Assembly: GCA_964560775.1 (NCBI GenBank)
Contig: CAZLNH010000277.1
Span: 1-17,969 of the forward strand
DNA length: 17,969 nt
DNA from: Woeseia sp964560775
GTDB taxonomy: Bacteria > Pseudomonadota > Gammaproteobacteria > Steroidobacterales > Woeseiaceae
Reading direction: 5' to 3'
Every line of letters begins with the position of its first letter. Position 1 is the stretch's first letter. Of this stretch, positions 1 to 6,901 are shown one piece after another. The notes below the pieces were generated by a model, which saw nothing but the letters and a program-made list of their open reading frames with translations, was not told the origin of the DNA and did not search any database. The position numbers were made by a program, and so were the translations under genes.

Positions 1-147
1 GCAGCGGAAGCGATGTGCCACCCTACCTACATCAGCCTGGTCGAACGCGGCAAGCGCAATCCCAGCCTGGACACGATATTGAAGCTCGCCGGCGCCCTGG
101 ATTGTCCGGCCTGGATGCTGGTGCAGGAAACCGAAGCGCGATTGTAG
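1..147 (+). CDS. XRE-family HTH regulator, C-terminal part (5' end outside window)
   Basis: Frame 1 is open from the first base to a TAG at 145-147 and gives 48 residues. The segment TYISLVERGKRNPSLDTI followed by LKLAGALD is the classic second half of a Cro/C1-type helix-turn-helix (recognition helix followed by the RGxRNPSLDT-LxLAxAL signature). The protein would bind DNA as a dimer. The stop follows about 20 residues after the motif, so this is either a small stand-alone HTH protein or one whose HTH sits at the C-terminus. The N-terminal part lies outside the window, so its target cannot be judged. It runs convergently toward the SRPBCC gene, and nothing links it to the catabolic genes further right. 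Confidence 0.8.
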   Translation, partial: AAEAMCHPTYISLVERGKRNPSLDTILKLAGALDCPAWMLVQETEARL

Positions 148-194
148 GTCGCTGCGAGTCTCGCTGAATCACGAGCGAATAGAAAGTTAATCAT

Positions 195-233
195 CCGGGC
201 CGTTCGTGCCGGTACTCTTTTTCTGATTTTTAT
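195..233 (+). terminator. possible Rho-independent terminator after the XRE gene
   Basis: An imperfect GC-rich hairpin pairs CCGG(G)C at 195-200 with GCCGG at 208-212 around a 7-base loop. It is followed by a T-rich run (CTTTTTCTGATTTTTA, from about 216). It lies about 50 bases downstream of the XRE stop and just before the convergent SRPBCC stop. The stem is short and has one bulge, so confidence is limited. Confidence 0.4.
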
Positions 234-237
234 TCTC

Positions 238-696
238 TTACCCGTTGTCAGGAATTTCCGGTTCCACGAGCCTGGCAAGCTGGTCAAGTGACTCTTGCCA
301 CCCCAGGTAGCACATTTCGACAGGAATGACTGACGGAATCCGTTCCTGGACAATACTGATGTCCGTTCCGCAGAGCACGGTTTTAAGATCGATTGTAACC
401 AGCATTTCACCGGGCAGGTTTTCGTCATCGAAACGATCGGTGTGCCGAATGCGTTCATTCTTCGCAAGCTCAGTATATTTGACCGTAAACGAATGACTGC
501 TTCCCGTACCGAAGTTCGTAAACGACATATTGTAGCCACCACCAACGCGGACATCGATTTCGTGAATCGTCCCCGTAAACCCGTAGGGAGGGAGCCAGCG
601 TTCCAGGGCACTTTTATCCGTGAACGCCTTGTAAACCCGCTCCGCTGGCGCTCGCAGTACGCGGTGTAATCGAACGGTGCCTGATTCTTTTGCCAT
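238..696 (-). CDS. SRPBCC / AHSA1-like (START-superfamily) protein
   Basis: A 152-residue protein. The start VRLHRVLRAPAERVYKAFTD, then ALERWLPPYGF, GGGYNMSF and the late GWQESLDQLARLVE are hallmarks of the AHSA1 (activator of Hsp90 ATPase homologue 1-like) branch of the SRPBCC fold, at the usual length. Family members form a helix-grip pocket for hydrophobic ligands or act as small stress or metabolic proteins, and the ligand cannot be read from sequence. No signal peptide, so it is cytosolic. The ATG (696-694) is fixed by a strong AAGGAG Shine-Dalgarno at 703-708, 6 bases upstream. It is monocistronic here: the fragment at 858-1019 lies behind it on the same strand and XRE converges on it. 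It may be a bystander to the catabolic island. Confidence 0.9.
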   Translation of the reverse strand: MAKESGTVRLHRVLRAPAERVYKAFTDKSALERWLPPYGFTGTIHEIDVRVGGGYNMSFTNFGTGSSHSFTVKYTELAKNERIRHTDRFDDENLPGEMLVTIDLKTVLCGTDISIVQERIPSVIPVEMCYLGWQESLDQLARLVEPEIPDNG

Positions 697-857
697 GGCA
701 ATCTCCTTAATTCGAAAATGGTAAGACTATAAAATCGATACATTAGTACGGTCAGTGGTCGCAGGGTAGAGTCGTGCCAGCAAGTATCGCTGGACGAGCT
801 CTGCTCCTTATTGAATGGTCGCACGAGATAAACCGAAATCGACAGCCAGCGGAGTAG

Positions 858-1019
858 TGGCCGAACGGGAAGATGACGCGCCGCCTGGCGCACACCATCC
901 ACGCCCACGCCAGTGTCGCCGGCAAGAATCACCGCTTCGGCAGTCGTTTCCGGCGGCACGAAATCCGCGAATTCGGTGTGCCGGAAACGGCTGCCGGAGA
1001 AATCCGCTGAGGACGGCAG
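858..1019 (-). pseudogene. metallophosphoesterase-like N-terminal remnant
   Basis: Read on the minus strand from about 1019, one frame gives FRHTEFADFVPPETTAEAVI, then LAGDTGVGVDGVRQAARHLP, then RP. This matches the N-terminal pattern of calcineurin-like phosphoesterases, in which a D-V-V-I-L-A-G-D-I motif (metal-binding GD) is followed by a GxxW/A helix and FPGRPVxYVxGNHE. The first metal motif (DxH) is not visible upstream and the GNHE box does not follow. Instead the frame runs on into LLRWLSISVY and loses similarity. There is no convincing start codon at the 1019 end, where the ORF would run into the stop of the neighbouring hydrolase. I read it as a truncated, non-functional remnant. This is by-eye similarity only. 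Confidence 0.45.
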
Positions 1020-1790
1020 TCAATGCGGACAGCGTGCTTCGCAAATAAAATCGCGACACAGTTCCACTGTCTTTGCCTGCTGCTCAAAGCGGGTTACCCT
1101 GGCCTTGCCATCACGATCGATCTGATCATGCGGCCCATGAAGCTCGGTCCAGCCAAAGTGAGTTCCGCCCTCCAGCACCTGGTACCTGGGTGGGGGCGAG
1201 TAGCGCACCGCCGTTGCCTTGACTGCCGGAGGGGGGACGAGCCCATCGCACGAAGCGGCAATCATCAGCAGGCTGACATCAGCTGGCCGGTAGAGCGGAC
1301 GTGTCGCATGGCGCCAAGGCCGGTCCAGTCCAAGGATCCCCGGTTGCAACGATGTTCCCATCGTTATGCCGCCAGCAATCCCCGTAAGGCCGGCGAACGA
1401 ATCGTCAATCTGATGCATCGGGTTACGTTTTGCCTCCTCAGCATCCAATGCGTCGAGGAGGACGGTTCCCCCATATGAGTGACCGATAACGAAAATATCC
1501 CTGGCTCCGGCTTCTCCCAGGACGTTCAGGCCCAGGGCCAGCTCGGGAATAGTAACCATACGGCTTGGTGCCGCATGCGTCACTTCCTGTCGTTGCAGGA
1601 GTGGAGGGTCGATGATCAAGCCGGCTATACCATTTTCCACCAATCCACGGAGCAACCACCGATACCGATGCGCTTCACACTGGGCGCCTGGAAGGATAAC
1701 CGCCGCTTTCTCCGAGCTTTCAAATGACCCCTCGCTCCTGATGAAACAGAGTCCAGAACAACGATCTACCACGTCGCGGTATTCCTTCAT
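1020..1790 (-). CDS. alpha/beta hydrolase (serine hydrolase, dienelactone-hydrolase/chlorophyllase-like)
   Basis: A 256-residue protein with a complete alpha/beta-hydrolase triad by position: nucleophile Ser105 in GHSYGG, acid Asp182 in AASCDGLVP, and His211 in EGGTHFGW. The oxyanion-side strand AAVILPGAQ (about 29-37) precedes YRWLLRGLVENGIAGLIID, the usual arrangement for small carboxylesterases and dienelactone-hydrolase relatives. No signal peptide, so it is predicted cytosolic. The substrate is unknown; ester or lactone hydrolysis is the family expectation. It sits downstream of and codirectional with the MFS symporter (117-base gap), so they may share a transcript, although a palindrome at 1807-1822 suggests its own control point. 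The ATG start (1790-1788) has no clear Shine-Dalgarno. Confidence 0.85.
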   Translation of the reverse strand: MKEYRDVVDRCSGLCFIRSEGSFESSEKAAVILPGAQCEAHRYRWLLRGLVENGIAGLIIDPPLLQRQEVTHAAPSRMVTIPELALGLNVLGEAGARDIFVIGHSYGGTVLLDALDAEEAKRNPMHQIDDSFAGLTGIAGGITMGTSLQPGILGLDRPWRHATRPLYRPADVSLLMIAASCDGLVPPPAVKATAVRYSPPPRYQVLEGGTHFGWTELHGPHDQIDRDGKARVTRFEQQAKTVELCRDFICEARCPH

Positions 1791-1806
1791 GACACAATCG
1801 CGTTGC

Positions 1807-1822
1807 TTGACTTTACAGTCAA
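1807..1822. promoter_or_regulatory. perfect 6-bp inverted repeat upstream of the alpha/beta hydrolase
   Basis: TTGACT-TTAC-AGTCAA is a perfect dyad located 17 bases upstream of the minus-strand hydrolase start. It could be an operator half-site pair or a small 5'-leader hairpin. A second dyad, GCCACC (1869-1874) with GGTGGC (1893-1898), lies between it and the MFS stop. That one lacks a T-run, so it is at best a weak intrinsic terminator. Confidence 0.25.
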
Positions 1823-1907
1823 CGTCTCAGCCTTATCAGCCCAAAACTCACGCAATGCGATGTTTGACGCCACCGGATCTTCACACGAGTCAGGTGGCCC
1901 GAAAAGG

Positions 1908-3281
1908 TCACCGGTGCATTGACCGAAGGCGCTCTTCCGTCAAGGTGTAATTCATCATAAAGCCGATGGCAATAGCTACCAATACGAATGGTATAACCGA
2001 CGCGCAAAGGTAGATCGCATTGATAGCACTCTCTCCTTGACTCTGTCCGGACGGCAAATTCCCGTCATAGCCAGAATAACTGAGAAAGAGGCCTACAAGT
2101 ACCGGTCCAAAAGCGAAGGCAAATTTTTCGAACATTGTATAAAGCCCGGCGAAGATGCCCTCTCTTCGTAGGCCATTTTTCAGGTAATCATATTCCATTA
2201 CATCGGGTAACATTGCTTGCCCCGCCAATAGAATTCCTGCTGCACCGAAGCCGAGGACTAAACTGCGCAAGAGGAAAAGACTCATCGGTTCCGTGGCTGT
2301 AACCAGTAGCCAGGACATGCCGGCTATCGCGAGTATGGATGCTGACAAGATAAAACTGGCCCGCTTTCCTATACCGACCACAATTCGTACCCATATCGGC
2401 TGAGCAACCAATATAACCAGTGCATAGATGAGAAAAAACTGTGACAAGAGCTTGTAGTCCGCGCCCATAACGCGCACAACAATATAGGGAAGTATTGACA
2501 ACTGGACAGCCAGTCCCATGAGTTGAAAAAGCTTAACCGCAAGCAATACGATGAATGGTCGATTGCTCCAGATAAGTTTTACTTGTCCTATCAGTCCTAC
2601 GTTTGCAGAAGATTGCAGACGCGCTGCCACTGGTGCTTTGCCAGTCATTACGAAAGTAATTACGGACAACGTCAGGATCAATCCTGCGACGAGATACGAC
2701 ATGACCGCGTGACCCACAATACCGCCACCAAAGTAGAAGATAATGAGCGGACCAATAACGGTCGAAATGATCTGTCCGCTCGCAACTCCCGCGATACGAA
2801 ATGACATGAGAACTGAGCGAGCCTGGTTGTCGTCCGTCATCTCCGCCGGCATAGTAAGATAAGGAACATTAAAGATTGTGTACCCGGTTGCATACAGGAT
2901 CAGAGAGAGGCCAGTAACCCAAATACGTAATGTCTCATCCTGAATTTGCCCCACGCTGAATAGCATCACGAATGCAAGTGCCGAGACGACACCCCCTGCG
3001 AGGAGGTACGGTCGTCGTCGTCCCCAGCGGGATCGGGTGCGGTCACTAACGACTCCCATTAACGGATCGGTAACGGCATCATAGATCTTCGATAAACCGA
3101 TCAGCGCGCCAGCGAGACCGGCGGAGATGCCGGCATGGTCTGTCAGATATACCAGCAACAGAATGCTGATCGACTGAAACATAAGCGCCATGGCCACGCT
3201 GCCCGACCCCCATCCAAGTCGCACGCTGAGCGGAATCGCTGGTCCGCTCGTTGGTTCGGAGATTGACTGTTGATCCGGCAT
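1908..3281 (-). CDS. MFS transporter, GPH (glycoside-pentoside-hexuronide):cation symporter family
   Basis: A 457-residue inner-membrane protein. LGWGSGSVAMALMF, YLTDHAGISAGLAGALIGLS, KIYDAVTDPLMGVVSDRTRS and RWGRRRPYLLAGG form the N-terminal signature of MelB/GusB/XylP-type symporters: helix I, the DPxxGxxSDRTxxRxGRRRPY loop between helices II and III, and conserved membrane Asp residues. About twelve hydrophobic segments follow, including YDYLKNGLRREGIFAGLYTM, the usual helix VIII-IX signature. Members import glycosides, pentosides or hexuronides with Na+ or H+. The start at 3281 is preferred over an in-frame ATG 28 codons upstream (3365), because an AGGA sits 8 bases before it and the extra residues are not transporter-like. 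It is divergent from the 3556 operon. The segment looks AT-richer than the genes to the right. Confidence 0.93.
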   Translation of the reverse strand: MPDQQSISEPTSGPAIPLSVRLGWGSGSVAMALMFQSISILLLVYLTDHAGISAGLAGALIGLSKIYDAVTDPLMGVVSDRTRSRWGRRRPYLLAGGVVSALAFVMLFSVGQIQDETLRIWVTGLSLILYATGYTIFNVPYLTMPAEMTDDNQARSVLMSFRIAGVASGQIISTVIGPLIIFYFGGGIVGHAVMSYLVAGLILTLSVITFVMTGKAPVAARLQSSANVGLIGQVKLIWSNRPFIVLLAVKLFQLMGLAVQLSILPYIVVRVMGADYKLLSQFFLIYALVILVAQPIWVRIVVGIGKRASFILSASILAIAGMSWLLVTATEPMSLFLLRSLVLGFGAAGILLAGQAMLPDVMEYDYLKNGLRREGIFAGLYTMFEKFAFAFGPVLVGLFLSYSGYDGNLPSGQSQGESAINAIYLCASVIPFVLVAIAIGFMMNYTLTEERLRSMHR

Positions 3282-3555
3282 GGGGAGGGTCCTTTTTTGT
3301 GTGCCAACAGGAACCCCGGCTTGGGGAGTCGCTAGCCAAGAGCGGCCGGCCTGGTGCGCTAACACTCTTTATTAAGAATAATGCATCGGCGGAAAAAGTA
3401 GGCGTACGGAGGCTGATAGCCTTCATTAGATTTTGTGATTTGTCACGGGCCGGGGTTGATGTAAGCCTTCAAGAGCACATGGTCGAGGACCTGGCCAGGG
3501 AATGTGAATGCTCGACTGAATCTCACCAGGCAACTAGATATCCTGCTATTTATTT
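3282..3555. promoter_or_regulatory. divergent intergenic region between MFS and the 3556 operon
   Basis: About 270 bases between two divergently transcribed units, so promoters for both should lie here. It includes an AT-rich patch (ACTCTTTATTAAGAATAATG, about 3364-3383) and a short perfect palindrome GTGATTTGTCAC at 3435-3446. The palindrome resembles CRP-type half-sites but has a 4-base rather than 6-base spacer. I see no convincing -35/-10 pair and no conserved coding sequence apart from the possible displaced signal-peptide codons at 3504-3557. Confidence 0.3.
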
Positions 3556-4023
3556 TTGGCAATAAACTTTCTGTTGGCAGCCAGCGCAAGCTGCGCTGAG
3601 GGTGTGGCATTGACGGATTCGAGAACTGTCGAAGACATTATCTGGTCGCATGAAATTGCCATTTACGAAGGTCGTGGAGAAGGCAGCCTTGAGAACTATC
3701 TGCGGGTAGCTCACGATGATTTTGCCGGCTGGCCGCCACAGTGGTCGACGCCCAGTGACTACAATTCTATGCAAGCGCAAAACGATGCCGCGGAATCGCT
3801 AAGGGGTGAAAAGGTTGAGCTGTTTAAGAAGCAGATTATTGTCACCGGAGACATCGCGCTTGCGTACTACGGTACCCATCGGACGCGATTGGGTGGTGGA
3901 GAAGCGGTTGATCAGCATTTCGATATTCTTCACGTATGGGGCGTATATGACGGCGAATGGAAACTGATCGGCGGCATGGCGCGCGAGGTCTCCGGCGAGC
4001 CTCGGCCGCTACCACCGCGATAG
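3556..4023 (+). CDS. NTF2/SnoaL-like (DUF4440-type) protein, probably exported
   Basis: A 155-residue ORF. After about residue 24 the pattern of an early helix (TVEDIIWSHEIAIYEGRGEG), a central strand pair (KKQIIVTGDIALAYYGTHRT) and a C-terminal GVYDGEWKLIGGMARE resembles the cystatin/NTF2-like cone fold used by SnoaL isomerases and DUF4440 proteins. These are small-molecule-binding or isomerase proteins, and no specific activity can be assigned. The start is uncertain: the only available initiators are TTG 3556 and later GTG/TTG codons, because a TAG lies at 3535-3537. Residues 2-14 (AINFLLAASASCA) look like the end of a Sec signal with an SCA-EG cleavage site, and the first part may sit in another frame upstream. 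First gene of the SDR-Gfo/Idh-propeller operon; its stop is 6 bases before the GTG of the SDR. Confidence 0.7.
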   Translation: MAINFLLAASASCAEGVALTDSRTVEDIIWSHEIAIYEGRGEGSLENYLRVAHDDFAGWPPQWSTPSDYNSMQAQNDAAESLRGEKVELFKKQIIVTGDIALAYYGTHRTRLGGGEAVDQHFDILHVWGVYDGEWKLIGGMAREVSGEPRPLPPR

Positions 4024-4029
4024 GGCACC

Positions 4030-4806
4030 GTGCACGCCCCTTTAACCGACAGTAATCGGCCGATGACATCATCGGACTTCCAGGGTCAGTCGGTCGTTGT
4101 TACCGGCGCTGCAAGTGGAATAGGCGCCGCCGCGGCGCGCGAGTTTGCCCGAATGGGGGCAACGGTTACCATCGGAGATATCAACTTAAAAGATGCCGAG
4201 AAGGTCGCGGAATCAATCTCCGCACGCGCGTACCCCCTGGACGTGACGAGTCGACAGGATGTGGTCCGCCTTTTCGATTCATTGGAGACGTCACCAGGTA
4301 TTCTTGTAACAGCCGCAGGTGGCGCGCAACGTTGCCAGGCGCTCGATGTTGACGATGCGCTTCTTTTCGACACAATGCAGCTTAATCTGGGCGGATTCTG
4401 GCGGTGTACCCAGGAGGCGGCACGCAGGGCCATCAGCGAGAACAGGCCGCTCGCGGTCGTCCACGTTGCTTCAAGTCTTTACAGGGGCCCGGCGCCTCAA
4501 CTTTCGCATTTCGCGGCAGCAAAAGCAGCTAGCGTGGCAATGTTGCGCTGTTTGGCCCAGGAGCTCGCTCGCTATCACATCCGGGTAAACGGCGTCGTCC
4601 CTGGCCCGGTGGAAACGCCTGCAACGAACGCGGTGTGGGAAGCCGCTCCCGAGATCCGGGAGAGTACAAGAGCGCGGATCCCAATGGGAAGAATCGGCGA
4701 CACCGGAGATATAGTCCCGGGCATCGTGTGGCTGGCGTCTTCACAGGCCAGCTGGGTTACGGGTTCAATCCTGACTATTGATGGTGGCCTGGACGTTTGT
4801 CCATGA
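4030..4806 (+). CDS. short-chain dehydrogenase/reductase-fold protein with Phe replacing the catalytic Tyr
   Basis: A 258-residue classical-length SDR with cofactor motif TGAASGIG (25-32), acidic GD-IN after the second strand (suggesting NAD preference), and Asn119 in QLNLGGF. The motif VASS (147-149) supplies the active-site Ser, PGPVETPA is near 200, and WVTGSILTIDGGLD closes the fold. At the YxxxK position the sequence is Phe161-Ala-Ala-Ala-Lys165, so the proton-donor Tyr is absent; the NNAG motif is also altered to TAAGG. Either the reaction does not need Tyr, or the protein is a binding or structural partner. The start is GTG 4030 (AGGG 5 bases upstream, 6 bases after the previous stop) or ATG 4063. 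It overlaps the next gene by ATGA, implying coupled translation with the Gfo/Idh enzyme. Confidence 0.88.
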   Translation: MHAPLTDSNRPMTSSDFQGQSVVVTGAASGIGAAAAREFARMGATVTIGDINLKDAEKVAESISARAYPLDVTSRQDVVRLFDSLETSPGILVTAAGGAQRCQALDVDDALLFDTMQLNLGGFWRCTQEAARRAISENRPLAVVHVASSLYRGPAPQLSHFAAAKAASVAMLRCLAQELARYHIRVNGVVPGPVETPATNAVWEAAPEIRESTRARIPMGRIGDTGDIVPGIVWLASSQASWVTGSILTIDGGLDVCP

Positions 4807-5729
4807 TTCGGTGGATCGTCATCGGAACCGGTAACGCCGGAAATTGCCATATCGCCGCCATAGAGCGTACTCCGGCTGCCTGCATTGCCGGGCTCGTCAC
4901 TGTGGACGATCCTGGCCGGACCGATTATCCGGTATTCGCTACTCTTGAGGCCGCGCTTGATGCCATCGAAGCAGATGCGGTAGTTATCGCGACACCAACG
5001 AATACACATCTCGCTCTGGCCTCCGAGGCACTAAATGCGAAATTGCCGGTACTCTGTGAAAAGCCCGTTGGCCGAAATGGTCAGGAGGCGGAGCAACTCT
5101 ATAAGCTGTCACTCCAACAAAATGTCCCGGTCGGCGTGGTCCTTAATCAGCGTGCATGCGTCCACAACAGGTGGATTCACGAGCAGATAAACGAAGGACA
5201 TATAGACCCCCAGGCAATAACCATGACCGGTGGCATCCCGCGATTGCAAGGCTGGATGAGCGACCCGGAGAAAAGCGGTGGCGGATTGTTACGCTCGGTA
5301 GGCATACATTTCGTTGATTTGCTGGTCTGGTGGCTCGGCATTCCCGTCTGGTTGGCAGCGACAAAAGCCGGTCGTCCTGTTGAAAACAATGTCTCTCTGT
5401 TAGCTACGTTTAAGAACGGATGCCAGGCCTGTATACATCTCACCTCCATCAATTCAAGCGGGCGAGGACCGATCAGCACCTGCATTGAAGCGGACGGCTC
5501 AAGGCTGAAACTGGATGGTCATGAAATTGTCCTGTTTGAGGGATGCGCGCCACCACCAGAATGCGGGGTACGCGATGAGGCTCTGACATTCGGCCCTGGA
5601 CATTTGTGCGTAATTCAAGAGGCAAGTCAGATGCTTTTGGAGGGAAAGGAGTTCCCAATTTCTCTCGCGATGGCTTTGCCTGGCCTGCACCTGCTCGATC
5701 AGATTTACGAAGCCACGAGTAGTTGTTGA
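4803..5729 (+). CDS. Gfo/Idh/MocA-family oxidoreductase
   Basis: A 308-residue NAD(P)-dependent oxidoreductase of the glucose-fructose oxidoreductase/inositol dehydrogenase family. The N-terminal Rossmann domain starts MIRWIVIGTGNAGNCH; ATPTNTHLALASEAL and CEKPVG (Lys87) follow. The C-terminal domain has SGGGLLRSVGIHFVDLLVWW. His169 and Asp172 of the substrate-binding motif are present, but the Asp normally four residues before the His is Ser165, as in some sugar-processing subfamilies that carry non-Asp residues there. Substrates of the family are typically sugars or polyols, or their keto and nucleotide forms. ATG 4803 overlaps the SDR stop (ATGA) and is preferred over TTG 4797. The TGA stop overlaps the ATG of the propeller gene (TGATG). 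Confidence 0.9.
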   Translation: MIRWIVIGTGNAGNCHIAAIERTPAACIAGLVTVDDPGRTDYPVFATLEAALDAIEADAVVIATPTNTHLALASEALNAKLPVLCEKPVGRNGQEAEQLYKLSLQQNVPVGVVLNQRACVHNRWIHEQINEGHIDPQAITMTGGIPRLQGWMSDPEKSGGGLLRSVGIHFVDLLVWWLGIPVWLAATKAGRPVENNVSLLATFKNGCQACIHLTSINSSGRGPISTCIEADGSRLKLDGHEIVLFEGCAPPPECGVRDEALTFGPGHLCVIQEASQMLLEGKEFPISLAMALPGLHLLDQIYEATSSC

Positions 5730-6883
5730 TGCCTGACAATCTCTTAATGCGCCGCAGGGAGTTCCTCATGGGCTCGCTTGCATGCGCCTTGTCAAATGCT
5801 CTTCACGGGCAAGTCCTGGAGAAAGATGGTGACATTTTCCGAGCCGGGCTGATACTCCGGCCGGGGCCACCGGGGCGATGTGACGATTATCGGATTGGAG
5901 GGCCGGTAGTTCGTTGGGATGCCGCTCAGCAACAATGGCGTATGTGGTACTACTGTCGGGATTCCGGGTTTCCGGCTGACCTGGCACCGGCTTTCGGATC
6001 CGGAAGCATCGCGACTGCGTTATCCCGGGATGGCTTTTCCTGGGAACGCGTCGATGGCCCGCTCGCCGGTGGCGCCGTGTTTACCCCAAGCGACGATCCG
6101 CTGGCATTTGATTCCGCCCACGTGGCGACGGGCGATGTAATACATGATGGCCATGAGTGGATCATGGCGTACTTTGGCGGCAATGACGAAATCCCGGCCG
6201 GGGTGAAGCCACTGTTTAAACAAAAGGGCTACGTCCTGCGCCCCGGCATTGCACGAAGCAAAGATGGCGTGAATTGGCGGCGCGTCCCCGGTCAAGCATA
6301 CGGTGGCGCCGCGCTTGATGTGCATCCCGGCGATGTCTATTCCGCCTTTCCGGGCCTCTTGCATACCGGGGGGCGATTCCTTCTTTATTACACCACGGTC
6401 GACAAGGAAGCGCGGTACTGGCGGCAACGAGTAGCGATATCTGCAGACGGTTCAAACTGGACACCGCACGGGGACTTGCGGTGGGACAATGAATCCAGGC
6501 TATTTGACGCCGGCGGCATCATAAGTCGGGATATTCTGCGAAACCCGTTTTCCGACGATCCCCCCTGGCTCATGGTTTACACCGCAAAAGACGGGCGAGA
6601 CGAAACCGGGGGCCGGAGGTCTATAGGCGCAGCTGTGTCGGAGGATGCGTTAACGTGGCGGCGACTCCTCCACCATCCCGTGTTCGTGACAGGTCCTGAA
6701 GGCGCATGGGATCATGCCGGCGTGGCTGTACCTCGCCTCATCGCCACCGATCAGGACGTCCGGCTTTATTATTATGGGTGGTCCGATGATTCTTTCGAAG
6801 ATCACCCGTATCGGGGTATCGGCTGCGCGGTTGCCCCCTTCGATTCGCCATGGACCTTCAAACGATATCAACCCACTCCTTAA
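5729..6883 (+). CDS. Tat-exported five-bladed propeller protein, GH43/GH32-like (copy 1)
   Basis: A 384-residue protein starting with a twin-arginine signal (MRRREFLMGSLACAL at residues 7-21, RRxFL motif), so it is probably exported folded. The body has the repeated S-x-DG-xxW blade motif (LSRDGFSWERV, SKDGVNWRRV, SADGSNWTPH, SEDALTWRRL) typical of the five-bladed propellers of the GH32/GH43/GH68/GH130 superfamily. Acidic stretches suited to an active-site cleft include RCDDYRIGG, SDDPLAFDSAHVATGDV, YFGGNDE, RDI-RNPF and GAWDHAGV. No characterised family can be assigned. Last gene of the 3556 operon, overlapping the Gfo/Idh stop. It is clearly paralogous to 15255-16307, which lacks the Tat leader. 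It ends 18 bases from the convergent hydrolase gene with no visible terminator. The start could also be ATG 5747. Confidence 0.85.
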   Translation: MPDNLLMRRREFLMGSLACALSNALHGQVLEKDGDIFRAGLILRPGPPGRCDDYRIGGPVVRWDAAQQQWRMWYYCRDSGFPADLAPAFGSGSIATALSRDGFSWERVDGPLAGGAVFTPSDDPLAFDSAHVATGDVIHDGHEWIMAYFGGNDEIPAGVKPLFKQKGYVLRPGIARSKDGVNWRRVPGQAYGGAALDVHPGDVYSAFPGLLHTGGRFLLYYTTVDKEARYWRQRVAISADGSNWTPHGDLRWDNESRLFDAGGIISRDILRNPFSDDPPWLMVYTAKDGRDETGGRRSIGAAVSEDALTWRRLLHHPVFVTGPEGAWDHAGVAVPRLIATDQDVRLYYYGWSDDSFEDHPYRGIGCAVAPFDSPWTFKRYQPTP

Positions 6884-6901
6884 GGACCTACCTGCTTCTC
6901 C

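Noticed and set aside
27..959. Long minus-strand open frame over the SRPBCC gene
   Set aside because: Mostly antisense shadow of 238-696 with Arg/Ser-rich, domain-free sequence. Only its first ~34 codons show phosphoesterase similarity and are reported as a fragment.
3435..3446. CRP binding site
   Set aside because: GTGATTTGTCAC has a 4-base spacer between half-sites, whereas CRP needs TGTGA-N6-TCACA. Kept only as an unassigned palindrome in the intergenic entry.
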